DNA from: CAYPPG01 sp964412555
GTDB lineage: Bacteria > Hinthialibacterota > Hinthialibacteria > Hinthialibacterales > Hinthialibacteraceae
Length of the DNA: 63,403 bases
Direction of reading: 5' to 3'
Assembly: GCA_964412555.1 (NCBI GenBank)
Contig: CAYPPG010000047.1
Span: forward strand, 1 to 63,403
Part shown: one piece after another, positions 17,562 to 26,694 of the stretch
Layout of the letters: each line of letters starts with the position of its first letter
How positions within the stretch are numbered: the first letter of the stretch is position 1
Made by a program: the position numbers and the translations under genes
Notes under the pieces: generated by a model
What the model saw: only the letters and a program-made list of their open reading frames with translations
Database searches by the model: none
Told to the model about the DNA's origin: nothing

Positions 17562-17819
17562 GTGACAATGAATATATATGAAAAATATTTTGAAAATTAT
17601 ACATGTCCGAAATGCCGTGGGCGATCGTGCACAACGAGTGAAGTCTCTCTATCCAGCCTACCGAAAAAACTGATTATGGGAAAAAACAATCAACATTTTT
17701 TACTTGTCACTTGCACGCTTTGTGGGTATACGGAAATGTTCAATATGGAAGTGTTGGCCAATGTCAAAGAAAAAATCCCGGTGAAGCAGCCCTCTCCCGC
17801 AATTGAAAAGATGGAATGA
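17562..17819 (+). CDS. Small zinc-ribbon protein, YpzJ/COG3478-like
   Basis: An 85-residue protein with a zinc-ribbon built from Cys-Pro-Lys-Cys near residue 15 and Cys-Thr-Leu-Cys-Gly-Tyr-Thr-Glu near 51. This is the layout of the small predicted nucleic-acid-binding proteins of the YpzJ group. The stretch between the two knuckles contains a lysine-rich loop. The GTG at 17562 is followed two codons later by an ATG at 17568, and neither has a clear ribosome binding site, so the true start may be the ATG. It converges on the CarD-like gene with only four bases between stops. The role is unknown. Confidence 0.65.
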   Translation: MTMNIYEKYFENYTCPKCRGRSCTTSEVSLSSLPKKLIMGKNNQHFLLVTCTLCGYTEMFNMEVLANVKEKIPVKQPSPAIEKME

Positions 17820-17823
17820 CACT

Positions 17824-18354
17824 TTAGCGCTTGATGTGTTCGTCCCGCCGGGAACGCCGTCCATCCGTCAGAGCCGATTTAATTTTATTGGTGATCTTTT
17901 GACGGCTGGAATGTTGAATATACGCAATTTCTTCCGCCAGTGTCGCTAAGGCACTTTGATAAATCTCCGTTTCCGCTTTCGCTAGTTCGACCAGTTTCTC
18001 TTTGTAGAATAATGTTTTCACAATATTGATGATGGCTTCGGTGTTATGTTGTTTAATGTCTTCCTTTGCTTGGTCGGGTAGGATTCCGTACGTTTCATAG
18101 GATTCCCGTTGATCGTCCGGTACACGAATCGGTTCTCGGAAAAAGGCAAAGAGTTTCTCGATCTCTTCTTCCGTCAGAAGCGGCCGCAGTCCGCCGGCAT
18201 GAGCGAAGGAAAAAGGTACCATCACTTTGACATCCCCGGACTGCAATACATAATACTGCTGTTCTTCGCCATCGAGCTGCATGCGTCGAACAGCCTTGAT
18301 TTTACAAATCCCAAGACCTGCTTTCACGACGATATCACCGACACTGAAATTCAT
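17824..18354 (-). CDS. CarD/CdnL-family transcriptional regulator
   Basis: A 176-residue protein of the CarD_CdnL_TRCF family. The first ~65 residues form the RNA-polymerase-interacting Tudor-like domain: Met-Asn-Phe-Ser-Val-Gly-Asp-Ile-Val-Val-Lys-Ala-Gly-Leu-Gly-Ile, then Tyr-Tyr-Val-Leu-Gln and a Val-Met-Val-Pro strand. A helical basic domain follows. Family members bind the RNA polymerase beta subunit and stabilise open promoter complexes, often at rRNA promoters. The start opens with the conserved strand, so it is secure. Downstream it nearly touches the zinc-ribbon gene tail-to-tail. Family assignment is good; the regulon is unknown. Confidence 0.8.
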   Translation of the reverse strand: MNFSVGDIVVKAGLGICKIKAVRRMQLDGEEQQYYVLQSGDVKVMVPFSFAHAGGLRPLLTEEEIEKLFAFFREPIRVPDDQRESYETYGILPDQAKEDIKQHNTEAIINIVKTLFYKEKLVELAKAETEIYQSALATLAEEIAYIQHSSRQKITNKIKSALTDGRRSRRDEHIKR

Positions 18355-18396
18355 CTTTCATTTCAACCATTTCAACACTTTAGGGTTAGATACACA

Positions 18397-18421
18397 GACT
18401 GCCCGGATTATCCGGGCAGTC
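18397..18421. other. Perfect 11-bp hairpin between CarD-like gene and clpX
   Basis: Arms GACTGCCCGGA and TCCGGGCAGTC flank a three-base TTA loop. No T-run follows on the reverse strand, where clpX is transcribed. The three-base loop recalls the variable-stem palindromes, but the arms are longer and the loop differs. Confidence 0.55.
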
Positions 18422-18558
18422 ATGCGCTTTTCGTTCTTTACAACGTTCACTCATCACTCTATATGCGAAATCAATTCAAATCCTATCCTTCATAACTATA
18501 TCTGTTATCGGGGAAGATTTTTAGATAGACTCCGTGATTAGAGGAAAACATCCACCAC

Positions 18559-19815
18559 TTACGCCGTTTCCACCTGATCTTCGAAAACAAGCAACGGATC
18601 CGAACCTTCGGCAATTACTTCTTTGGTGATGATGCATTTACTCACACCAGACATTGACGGAATATCATACATGATATCCAACATAGATTTTTCAAGGATC
18701 GCCCGAAGTCCCCTCGCTCCAGTCTTTCTCTCCATCGCCCGTTTGGCGACTTCTTCGAGAGCGTCGGTGGAAAATTCCAATTTGACATTTTCCAGTTCAA
18801 ATAGTTTTTGGTATTGTTTGCAGAAAGCGCTTTTCGGTTCGGTCAAGATTTTCTTCAAGGCTTCCAATCCCAATTCTTCGAGAGAAGTGATACAAGCGAA
18901 CCGGCCTACAAATTCGGGAATAAGACCAAATTTGAGCAAATCTTCCGGTTCGACGAGATTCAGCATGTTATTCTCGTCGATCGCGACGACACCTTCATTC
19001 GTCGTGTCGAAACCTATAACCCGTTTGCCGATTCTTCTCTCGATAATCTTGTCCAGCCCGACGAACGCCCCTCCACAAAGAAAAAGAATATCCGTGGTAT
19101 TCACTTGAATAAATTCTTGATGGGGGTGTTTCCGTCCTCCTTGCGGCGGAACATTGCAGACCGTTCCTTCAATGATTTTCAATAATGCCTGCTGTACCCC
19201 TTCGCCGGAAACGTCACGAGTAATGGATACATTCTGCGTAGTTCGGGCGATCTTGTCGATTTCATCGATATAAATAATACCTTTTTCCGCTTTTTCGACA
19301 TTGTACCCGGTCACCATCAATAACTTGAGAATAATATTTTCGACATCTTCTCCCACATATCCGGCTTCCGTCAATGTTGTCGCATCGACGATCGTGAACG
19401 GAACATTGAGTATCTTTGCCAATGTTTGGGCGATATATGTTTTGCCGGAACCGGTGGGTCCCAACATCAAGATATTGCTTTTCTGCAATTCAACATCGTT
19501 ATTGATGGCCTCATGATACCGAATCCGCTTGAAGTGATTATGAACAGCAACAGACACTGTTCGTTTGGTCTTTTCCTGACCGATGACGTATTGATCGAGT
19601 GCTTCTTTGATTTCTTTCGGTTTCAAAAATTCGCGCAGTTCGACTTCGATTTCTTCATCGAGTACGCTATTACATAACAAGACGCATTCATTACAAATAT
19701 AAGCAGGTTGCGAGGTGTGTTTCTGAGGAGGACCCGCTATCAATTTCTTCACTTCGTCTTGATGTTTCCCGCAGAACGAGCAGTATAATGGCTTGTTCTT
19801 GCTGGTATAATCCAT
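18559..19815 (-). CDS. clpX: ATP-dependent protease ATPase subunit ClpX
   Basis: A 418-residue AAA+ unfoldase that feeds substrates into ClpP. The N-terminal zinc-binding domain has Cys12, Cys15, Cys41 and Cys44. Walker A is Gly-Pro-Thr-Gly-Ser-Gly-Lys-Thr (119-126), Walker B is Ile-Ile-Tyr-Ile-Asp-Glu-Ile-Asp-Lys, and the pore loop Gly-Tyr-Val-Gly-Glu-Asp and sensor segments are present. The Ile-Gly-Phe tripeptide that docks onto ClpP is conserved (Arg-Val-Ile-Gly-Phe-Asp). An ATG at 19866 would add 17 residues without a ribosome binding site; the ATG at 19815 has GAGAGG seven bases upstream. It is the third gene of the tig-clpP-clpX cluster. Confidence 0.96.
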   Translation of the reverse strand: MDYTSKNKPLYCSFCGKHQDEVKKLIAGPPQKHTSQPAYICNECVLLCNSVLDEEIEVELREFLKPKEIKEALDQYVIGQEKTKRTVSVAVHNHFKRIRYHEAINNDVELQKSNILMLGPTGSGKTYIAQTLAKILNVPFTIVDATTLTEAGYVGEDVENIILKLLMVTGYNVEKAEKGIIYIDEIDKIARTTQNVSITRDVSGEGVQQALLKIIEGTVCNVPPQGGRKHPHQEFIQVNTTDILFLCGGAFVGLDKIIERRIGKRVIGFDTTNEGVVAIDENNMLNLVEPEDLLKFGLIPEFVGRFACITSLEELGLEALKKILTEPKSAFCKQYQKLFELENVKLEFSTDALEEVAKRAMERKTGARGLRAILEKSMLDIMYDIPSMSGVSKCIITKEVIAEGSDPLLVFEDQVETA

Positions 19816-19905
19816 TGGAATCCTCTCTTCTTGTTTTTTTGAGTTCGAATTTGCTTCACTCCCCATTTTATTGTATAGGGATTTTACAACATAGTATACA
19901 TCAAT

Positions 19906-20544
19906 CTACTCGGATTCATCGTCTTTTTGTTCTTCTTTTTGATCCTGAGCATTCTCACCGGGTTTGATGGGCAGAAAGATCGAATCGACCAAACCGTATT
20001 CTTTCGCCTCCTCAGGCGACATGAAAAAATCACGATCGGAATCTTTTTCAATCTTCTCGATCGGTTGATTGGTATGGAATGCCATAATTTCATTCAGGCG
20101 TTTTTTCAGGTTCAAAATTTCACGCGCCCGAATTTCAATATCGGATGCTTGGCCCTGAAATCCTCCCATCGGTTGGTGAATCATAATTCGTGCATTCGGT
20201 AGAGCGTGACGTTTCCCTGATGCCCCTGCACATAAGAGCACTGCCGCCATACTCGCCGCCAATCCCATACAGGTAGTCGCCACTGCAGGACGGACATATT
20301 GAATCGTGTCGTAGATCGCCAAACCGGCACTGACCGATCCACCGGGACTGTTAATGTAGAGTTGTATATCTTTTTCCGGGTCTTCGGCCTGCAAAAATAA
20401 CAATTGCGCAATCACGAGATTTGCCATGTGATCCTCGATGGGATCACCAATAAAGATAATTCGATCTTTTAAAAGTCTTGAGTAGATATCATAGGCGCGT
20501 TCGCCCCTATTCGTCTGCTCCACTACCATCGGTATCAATACCAC
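19906..20544 (-). CDS. clpP: ATP-dependent Clp protease proteolytic subunit
   Basis: A 212-residue serine protease subunit. The catalytic triad is visible as Ser98 (Gly-Leu-Ala-Ala-Ser-Met-Ala), His123 (Met-Ile-His-Gln-Pro) and an Asp near 172 (Asp-Arg-Asp-Phe-Phe-Met-Ser). Asn-Ser-Pro-Gly-Gly-Ser-Val forms the substrate-binding strand. A charged tail of ~20 residues follows the core. The start is a GTG at 20544 with GGAGG nine bases upstream. It overlaps the end of tig by 38 bases, so translation of the two is probably coupled. It forms the degradation chamber used with ClpX from the next gene. Confidence 0.96.
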   Translation of the reverse strand: MVLIPMVVEQTNRGERAYDIYSRLLKDRIIFIGDPIEDHMANLVIAQLLFLQAEDPEKDIQLYINSPGGSVSAGLAIYDTIQYVRPAVATTCMGLAASMAAVLLCAGASGKRHALPNARIMIHQPMGGFQGQASDIEIRAREILNLKKRLNEIMAFHTNQPIEKIEKDSDRDFFMSPEEAKEYGLVDSIFLPIKPGENAQDQKEEQKDDESE

Positions 20545-21910
20545 TTTGATTCTCCTCCGATTCTTGTGTGCTATCCGTTACTTCTTCCTGCGATGGCTCA
20601 CTGCCTTTTACCATCCGCTTTTGCAGTTCATCGAGAACTTTCTGCTCAAGCGCCTCTTGGCGGAAAAACTCCGTCAGTCCCTCGGCTTCCAATCGTCTCA
20701 TAAAAGACCCGGGATCGGTATTGTATTGTAATGCAACTTGTTGAATGTGACGGGAAAACTCTTCATCCGTGACCTCGATATTCTCCTCTTTCCCGATCTT
20801 TTGCAGAAGGATTGACATTTTCACATCCCCTACCGCTCTTTGCCGGTTCCGTTCCAAATGCTGTTCGTCTCGCTGGACAAGAGAATCCAAAGAGGATCCC
20901 ATTCGCTGCAACTCACGATCTTGAGTTGCATTGATATAATTATATCGGTTTTCTACCATGCTGGGGGGAACCTCGATCGGATTTCGTTCTAAAAGTTTTT
21001 CCCGAATGGACTGATAGATTTGATCCTGCTTTTCATATTCTTTTCTTTGCTTCAAATTATTCCGAATCGTATCTTTCAATTCATCCAGGGTCTCATATTC
21101 TCCTAGATCTTTTGCAAATTCATCGTCCAGATCCGGCAATTTCCGTTCCCGAATTTGCTTGACTTTGACGTTGAACACTCCCTCTTTTCCTCGTTTCTCT
21201 TCAAGCGAGTGTTCTTCAGGAATCGTAAGCCGGATTTCTTTCTCCTCATCCGTTTTCATCCCGATGAGTTCTTCTTCAAAACCTTTTATATATTGGCCGG
21301 TACCGATTTGAACCACTATTTCATCATGGGTCGCTTCTTCAAACGGTTCGCCGTCGACTGTGGCGTCGCAGGAAATTGTTACATGATCCCCATGTGCCAC
21401 CGGGCGATCATCGATGGTGGCAAACATTGCATTCTCTTCACGCTGCCGGTTCAACACATCGATGACTTCACTTTCCGTCACTTCATTGGAAGGCGGCTCG
21501 ACCTCAATATCTTTGTATTCCACCGATTCCGGTTCCGGTCTGTACTCGAATTTCACTTCGAAGACAATCGGTTTCGATTCTTCCGGTTGGTCTTGAACCG
21601 CCTCGCCCTCCGGTTCTTCATTCAGTTCTTTGATGTCAGGAGATGCAATCGGATTCAAATCCAATTCCTCCGTCGCTTTTTTGAATGCCTCGTTCATTGC
21701 CTTTTGGACGGCCTCTTTCTTCAATTCTTTACCATAGCGCATCTTGGCAATCGTTCGAGGGACTTTTCCTTTTCGAAATCCCGGAACAGCGGCATTCTCC
21801 ATAAATTCCTTATACACATCATCCAATTCCTTGTCGATGTCATCTGTCGGGATTTCAATCTTTAATGTTTTTGTACAGGTGTCTGTTTCTTGTTGTTCCA
21901 GGATTTTCAA
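20507..21910 (-). CDS. tig: Trigger factor, ribosome-associated chaperone
   Basis: A 467-residue trigger factor that shields nascent chains at the ribosome exit. The ribosome-binding signature Pro-Gly-Phe-Arg-Lys-Gly-Lys-Val-Pro near residue 45 is intact. An FKBP-type PPIase domain with inserted acidic segments follows, then the long helical substrate-binding arms, and an acidic Ser/Glu-rich tail. The frame opens at 21973. The family N-terminus (Met-Lys-Ile-Leu-Glu-Gln-Gln) begins at the TTG at 21910, which has GAGGAG ten bases upstream, so I place the start there. The 3' end overlaps clpP. Confidence 0.94.
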   Translation of the reverse strand: MKILEQQETDTCTKTLKIEIPTDDIDKELDDVYKEFMENAAVPGFRKGKVPRTIAKMRYGKELKKEAVQKAMNEAFKKATEELDLNPIASPDIKELNEEPEGEAVQDQPEESKPIVFEVKFEYRPEPESVEYKDIEVEPPSNEVTESEVIDVLNRQREENAMFATIDDRPVAHGDHVTISCDATVDGEPFEEATHDEIVVQIGTGQYIKGFEEELIGMKTDEEKEIRLTIPEEHSLEEKRGKEGVFNVKVKQIRERKLPDLDDEFAKDLGEYETLDELKDTIRNNLKQRKEYEKQDQIYQSIREKLLERNPIEVPPSMVENRYNYINATQDRELQRMGSSLDSLVQRDEQHLERNRQRAVGDVKMSILLQKIGKEENIEVTDEEFSRHIQQVALQYNTDPGSFMRRLEAEGLTEFFRQEALEQKVLDELQKRMVKGSEPSQEEVTDSTQESEENQSGIDTDGSGADE

Positions 21911-22173
21911 GATTCTACCGCTCCTCGTTCTATAGTCATTTCCATCAATAATGTTGCCATAATCTTCAACCAACGTTATCGCTCAAAATCGCCAACTCCA
22001 GTATACGCAATCCATTGATGACTGCCTTCCGGTATATGATTTTCTCACAACTTATTTTTCGATCTGAGCTGATATTTCCCTTGTGCCAAAAGGCGTTGGC
22101 TACGATTCCTTCATTATTCTGTTTTATCTTGATTACAAGAAATATGAATTGAAGATTAATCTAAAATTTTAAC

Positions 22174-23376
22174 CTATCTTTTCGGTTCATCAATGTCAAG
22201 AATCCTTTTACGCTTGCTTTCCTTTAAACACTCCTGGTAAGCATTCAGCAATGTTTCCACCCCATGTTCCCACGTAAAATGATTCAGTGCTCGTTTACGT
22301 GCTCTTTCCCCATCTTGCTTTTTCCGGTTCGGATCCTCTAAATATGCTAAGATTCCTTCAGCCAGTGATTCGACACTACCCGCTTTCACCGTGATTCCGC
22401 CCCCTTTTATCATCCATGGTGCTTCTCCGACATCAGTCGCCACGATCGGTTTTCCGGCTGCCATATATTCGGCGATTTTCAGCGGGCTTTTTGCTCGTGT
22501 CGCTTTCGATTCATCGAAACAAGCCACACAAAGGTCCGCGGCATTGACGACAGCGGGAATCCGTTCTGCTTCAATGTAGCCGGGGATAAACAACGCTTCA
22601 CGCGCTTCCGATTGTTGGGCTTGATCCCGTACATCTTTCAATTGCTCTCCTCCCCCAATGAGTAGGAATTGGCAATTCGGCATTTTCTTGAGAACCAATG
22701 GAGCCGCTTCAAGCAATCGATTGGCATACGCGGCGCCTTCCATTTGACCGATGTACAGAACAGTTTGCTTGTTTGGATCCAATCCGAATTGGGAATATAT
22801 CTCTCGATTCACAGGAGAAGGGAGAAAGCGAGTGCAATCAGCACCTACCGGCAAATGCCACATTCGTTCCGATGGAAATCCGAAAGCCAATGCACGATCG
22901 CGAATCGCTTGGCTTGAATAGGTGATTGTTGTGGCAAAATGTGGTAAATTATTTTCATAAACGGCCAGTTGGAGTCGTGAAAAAAAGCGTTTTTCGACTT
23001 TTTGGGCAATGGCAGTCTCATCGTCATCCCAATCGTAATGGAGGGGTATTTGCAACATCCGGCATATCCATAAAAGGGGAAGTGCTGTGGCAGCAAATGA
23101 TTTTTGCAGATGGACAAGATCACATTCGCTCGCAAGACGGTAAAGTACTCTTCCATTTCGAAATACATGGAATTGCCGAGGGAATAAATCATAGACAGGG
23201 GGATCGTCCTCCCTCAGTTGCCGAAGCGGCGGATGATCGGGTTTCTCCTTTCGGGGCAGGTGACAGAGAAATACTCTCCACCCCTGTCTTGTAAGTCCAC
23301 GCGCCAATTGAAGTATCCGGATTGTCCAAGGATCAAAACGGAGATCATGCGGATGAACCATTAAAACTGTTTTCAT
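22174..23376 (-). CDS. GT4-family glycosyltransferase
   Basis: A 400-residue GT-B glycosyltransferase. The N-terminal domain begins with a His-Pro-His-Asp-Leu-Arg segment. The C-terminal donor-binding domain has Leu-Tyr-Ile-Gly-Gln-Met, a Val-Asn-Ala-Ala-Asp-Leu-Cys-Val-Ala segment and a Lys-Ile-Ala-Glu-Tyr-Met-Ala-Ala-Gly-Lys-Pro-Ile-Val-Ala-Thr-Asp block with the Glu that holds the nucleotide sugar. It is a retaining transferase probably acting on cell-envelope polysaccharide or a glycolipid; donor and acceptor are unknown. It starts 13 bases after the stop of the SAM-hydrolase-type gene, so the pair is likely in one transcript. Confidence 0.82.
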   Translation of the reverse strand: MKTVLMVHPHDLRFDPWTIRILQLARGLTRQGWRVFLCHLPRKEKPDHPPLRQLREDDPPVYDLFPRQFHVFRNGRVLYRLASECDLVHLQKSFAATALPLLWICRMLQIPLHYDWDDDETAIAQKVEKRFFSRLQLAVYENNLPHFATTITYSSQAIRDRALAFGFPSERMWHLPVGADCTRFLPSPVNREIYSQFGLDPNKQTVLYIGQMEGAAYANRLLEAAPLVLKKMPNCQFLLIGGGEQLKDVRDQAQQSEAREALFIPGYIEAERIPAVVNAADLCVACFDESKATRAKSPLKIAEYMAAGKPIVATDVGEAPWMIKGGGITVKAGSVESLAEGILAYLEDPNRKKQDGERARKRALNHFTWEHGVETLLNAYQECLKESKRKRILDIDEPKR

Positions 23377-23389
23377 ACGAGTTGATCAA

Positions 23390-24211
23390 TCAACTTTCTT
23401 GATATACTTCCAGAGAGATAGGATCTCCGATTCCAAGTCCGGTTGTCACGGCTGCATTCCCTTTACTTACAGCGATTTCCAAGCGATCAAATCCTCCGAA
23501 AACGGCGACTAATTCTCCCGGCTTTTTCTCACCGAACGCATTCGATATCCCATGAATCTTATTGGCTGGCAAATAAATGACAATATCGTCGCACTGGCAT
23601 CCGTTTTTTTCACACCATCTTTGAAAGGTCGAAAATTCAAGATTGGTAATCAGATTTCCAAAACGGTCAATGTAACGCACATAGGATTCAATGGATTCGT
23701 TAGTGATTTTCAATGGTTTAAAAGTGGGAAGAATAACCGGATCGTCAATTTCATTACCGATTTCCGCAATTGGCACTCCCCGCGCCAAATGCGCTGTTAC
23801 GGGAGAAAAAATGTCCCGCCCATGAAACGTATTGCTGATTTTTTCAAGCCATAACTCCCGATTTGTGGCCGAAATGATCCGTTTGGGATTATCCGTATCC
23901 AATAATGGACTCAGCAAGCCATTATCCGGCGCAACAAATATGTGTCCTTGTGTTTCCAGAATCAGAATGCGGCGCTCTGTTCCGACTCCTGGATCGGCTA
24001 CACACAAATGAATCGATCCTTGTGGAAAATATCCATGAGACCAATTGATAAGAAATCCGGCGGCGGAAACCGCAAAGGGGGGTAAATCATGGGTAATATC
24101 AATGATCTGTGCATTCGGTACAATTTGTAACATCACCCCTTTCATAAGTCCAATAAAACCGTCCGCTGTGCCAAAATCCGTCAATAACGTAATAATCGGC
24201 CGATGGCTCAT
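23390..24211 (-). CDS. SAM hydroxide adenosyltransferase (DUF62)
   Basis: A 273-residue member of the chlorinase/fluorinase superfamily. It shows Leu-Thr-Asp-Phe-Gly-Thr-Ala-Asp at the N-terminus, His-Asp-Leu-Pro-Pro-Phe near 41, the diagnostic Val-Ala-Asp-Pro-Gly-Val-Gly-Thr-Glu-Arg-Arg near 71 and Ala-Pro-Asp-Asn-Gly-Leu-Leu near 94. Non-halogenating members hydrolyse S-adenosylmethionine to adenosine and methionine. The C-terminal domain carries Asp-Arg-Phe-Gly-Asn-Leu-Ile-Thr-Asn, typical of the hydrolase branch. Why it sits with a glycosyltransferase is unclear. It is probably followed directly by the GT4 gene in one transcript. Confidence 0.85.
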   Translation of the reverse strand: MSHRPIITLLTDFGTADGFIGLMKGVMLQIVPNAQIIDITHDLPPFAVSAAGFLINWSHGYFPQGSIHLCVADPGVGTERRILILETQGHIFVAPDNGLLSPLLDTDNPKRIISATNRELWLEKISNTFHGRDIFSPVTAHLARGVPIAEIGNEIDDPVILPTFKPLKITNESIESYVRYIDRFGNLITNLEFSTFQRWCEKNGCQCDDIVIYLPANKIHGISNAFGEKKPGELVAVFGGFDRLEIAVSKGNAAVTTGLGIGDPISLEVYQES

Positions 24212-24318
24212 TATTTTACTCCTTCAAATATATAAGGTATTTTCATTCAATTTCACACTTCCGCAACATCCTACCAAGATTAGATTTGTTCTCTCATCCA
24301 ACAACAGCAATGCTGTTT

Positions 24319-25515
24319 TCAAACCGTAATACCATGTTCCAGCAATCGCACATTTTCAGCGGCAACAGGGAATGTCATGACAAATTGCGTTCCGTGCCCA
24401 GTATCACTATGAACCGATATCGTGCCGTTATGCTCCCGGATAATCCGATCCACGATCATCAATCCCAATCCGGTTCCCCGGGGTTTGGTCGTGAAATAAG
24501 GCTCGAAAATATGAGGAATATCTTCAGGATCGATCCCCTTGCCCGAATCTTCGAAAACAAGGGTGACATTCCCTTCCTTGCAAATCATCCGAATACACAC
24601 TTCCCGCTCTTTCTCTTCCGTTTCATCCTCATCATCTTTATTGATTGCTTCAATGGCATTGCGTAAAAGATTGATAAATGCTTGTTTGAGTTGGGTTTCA
24701 TCCGCTTCGATATAAGGCCAATCCCCCTCTTCGATCAACGATACCGCTATATTGTTTTCGGTAAATTCAGGTTCCATCAGGCGTAAAGTATCCGTCACCA
24801 AAGAATAAAGGCCGATGAGACGCATTTCAGGCTGAGACGGTTTGATTGCGCTCAAAAAGCGATTGATCACATCATTGAGTCTTTTAATTTCATTCGAGAA
24901 AATCTCAAGAACTTCGTTCACATCCGTATCCTCGATGCCTTTCTTCTTTAAATGACGCTGAAGCAGCTGCAGGTGAATAGAGAGGGAATTTAACGGATTG
25001 CGGATTTCATGAGACATTCCAGCACTCAATGTCGTCAGTGCCGCCAATTTTTCAGCTTCGCGCAATTTTTGATCTCGTTTTTTATTTTCCGTTTCATTCT
25101 GGAACAGGAACACCGTTCCAAAACGCTTACCTTTGATTTCAAGGGGAACCATACTTACCACTAAAAATTGGGGACGATCATACTGTCTGAGTTTAAATTC
25201 ATGAGAATGAATCGGCTCCTTACTGTGAATTCCTTCCTGGCAAAGTTGTAACAAACCGTCGTGATTCAAAAACTGGGATAATTGTACATCAGGGGTATTG
25301 GTTCCGTCTCCTAATCCTAGAATTTCCCGTGCCGATTTGTTGATATAAACCACTTTTTCTTCGACATCGCTGACGATCATTCCTTCGAGAACACTGTCGA
25401 GCAGTGCCATCATCAGATCCCGCTCATTGGCGATTTCTTTTAAATAATCGACGATCTGTTCCTTGTCGATTTTTTCCGCCCGATCCAGTAAGCGATGTAA
25501 AAAGCCACTTTTCAT
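24319..25515 (-). CDS. Soluble PAS-containing sensor histidine kinase, NtrB-like
   Basis: A 398-residue histidine kinase without membrane segments, hence cytoplasmic. Residues ~30-140 form a PAS domain. The dimerisation/phosphoacceptor region carries His169 in Gly-Met-Ser-His-Glu-Ile-Arg-Asn-Pro-Leu. The ATPase domain has an N box (Asn-Leu-Leu-Arg-Asn-Ala, 282-287), G1 box (Asp-Ser-Gly-Lys-Gly-Ile, 323-328) and G2 box (Gly-Thr-Gly-Leu-Gly-Leu, 347-352). The acidic insertion after the N box (about 294-304) is unusual. No response regulator is adjacent, so it is an orphan. It is divergent from the Gfo/Idh gene with 115 bases between. Confidence 0.85.
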   Translation of the reverse strand: MKSGFLHRLLDRAEKIDKEQIVDYLKEIANERDLMMALLDSVLEGMIVSDVEEKVVYINKSAREILGLGDGTNTPDVQLSQFLNHDGLLQLCQEGIHSKEPIHSHEFKLRQYDRPQFLVVSMVPLEIKGKRFGTVFLFQNETENKKRDQKLREAEKLAALTTLSAGMSHEIRNPLNSLSIHLQLLQRHLKKKGIEDTDVNEVLEIFSNEIKRLNDVINRFLSAIKPSQPEMRLIGLYSLVTDTLRLMEPEFTENNIAVSLIEEGDWPYIEADETQLKQAFINLLRNAIEAINKDDEDETEEKEREVCIRMICKEGNVTLVFEDSGKGIDPEDIPHIFEPYFTTKPRGTGLGLMIVDRIIREHNGTISVHSDTGHGTQFVMTFPVAAENVRLLEHGITV

Positions 25516-25630
25516 AGCTCACCCATTCCTATCGATATCATGAATTCTGTTCTTCCGGTTGGAAGTATTCTTCGTTTCCTGCTACTATTCATATTATCTT
25601 ATAACATTACGATTCATACGTTAGTGAAAG

Positions 25631-26623
25631 ATGAGTAAAGTTCTCAATGCAATTGTCATAGGCGTCGGCTCGCTGGGGAAACACCATGCGAGGATATATG
25701 CGGGTCACGAAAATATCAAACTAGTAGCCGTCGTAGATACGGATCCGCTTGTTCGTGATCGTACGGCAAACGAATGGAACTGCAAGGGTGTAACCTCTAT
25801 CGAAGAGATAGAAGAAACGATCGATCTTGCCAGTATCGTTGTGCCAACGGCTGATCATTTTCCTATTGCCTCACAGTTAATCGAGCGTGGGATTCCGATA
25901 CTCGTGGAAAAACCCGTAACGATGACCGTCGAAGAGGGAGAACAACTTGTCGATCTGTCTCAAAAAAGGGGCGTGATCCTGCAAGTTGGGCATATCGAGC
26001 GGTTTAACGCCGGTGTAATGGAATTAGGAAAACACCTAAATAATCCATTGTTCATAGAATCTCATCGGCTGGGTCCCCCGACACCGCGAGTGAAAGATGT
26101 CGGGGTAGTCCTCGATCTTATGATCCACGATTTGGACTTGATTCTCTCGCTTGTGCAATCGGATATTACGGCGATCGATGCTGTGGGGGTACCGATTTTG
26201 ACACCTCAAGAAGATATCGCGAACGCGCGTCTTCGATTTGCTTCCAACTGCATCGCCAATGTCACGGTCAGTCGTGTTACTCCCGAACGGCAGCGAAAAA
26301 TACGTTTTTTTCAGCAAGATACCTACCTATCACTCGATTACCTACAACCCGATCTACAAATTTATAGAAAAACCACAAAAGAAAACGGTTCGATATCCAT
26401 CCAACATGAACAGCCGAAGTTGCACCATCACGAACCGTTAGCCGCTGAAATCGATTCATTCATCCAGTGCGTTCTCCAAGAGCAATCTCCGATTGTGAGC
26501 GGAGAAGACGGAGTTCGCGCCTTAAAACTTGCTCAACTCATTACCGAACAGGTTCAACAAGTCACCGATCAATTCCTGCAAGAAGGAGAATATCGAGACG
26601 ATCATCCATCAAGTCACTCATAA
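25631..26623 (+). CDS. Gfo/Idh/MocA-family NAD(P)-dependent oxidoreductase
   Basis: A 330-residue sugar-type dehydrogenase. The Rossmann motif is Gly-Val-Gly-Ser-Leu-Gly-Lys-His-His-Ala near residue 12, and the catalytic Glu-Lys-Pro-Val sits near 98. The GFO/IDH C-terminal domain follows, with a Met-Ile-His-Asp-Leu-Asp segment near 180. The Gly-His-Ile-Glu-Arg-Phe-Asn stretch resembles enzymes oxidising nucleotide-activated amino sugars, such as UDP-GlcNAc dehydrogenases of the GnnA type, but no aminotransferase partner is next to it. It begins a forward run of envelope-polysaccharide-like genes. Family certain, substrate unknown. Confidence 0.82.
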   Translation: MSKVLNAIVIGVGSLGKHHARIYAGHENIKLVAVVDTDPLVRDRTANEWNCKGVTSIEEIEETIDLASIVVPTADHFPIASQLIERGIPILVEKPVTMTVEEGEQLVDLSQKRGVILQVGHIERFNAGVMELGKHLNNPLFIESHRLGPPTPRVKDVGVVLDLMIHDLDLILSLVQSDITAIDAVGVPILTPQEDIANARLRFASNCIANVTVSRVTPERQRKIRFFQQDTYLSLDYLQPDLQIYRKTTKENGSISIQHEQPKLHHHEPLAAEIDSFIQCVLQEQSPIVSGEDGVRALKLAQLITEQVQQVTDQFLQEGEYRDDHPSSHS

Positions 26624-26694
26624 TACCTTTTGATGATTCGTGAATTCTTACCGGTCATACCGGTTCATTCGAATGATTCTCCAGGAGATGAACA

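Noticed and set aside
26650..26664. ACCGGT-CAT-ACCGGT looks like a further palindrome copy
   Set aside because: Each hexamer is itself palindromic, the arms are only six bases, the loop is CAT and the tail is absent, so membership of the family is not supported.
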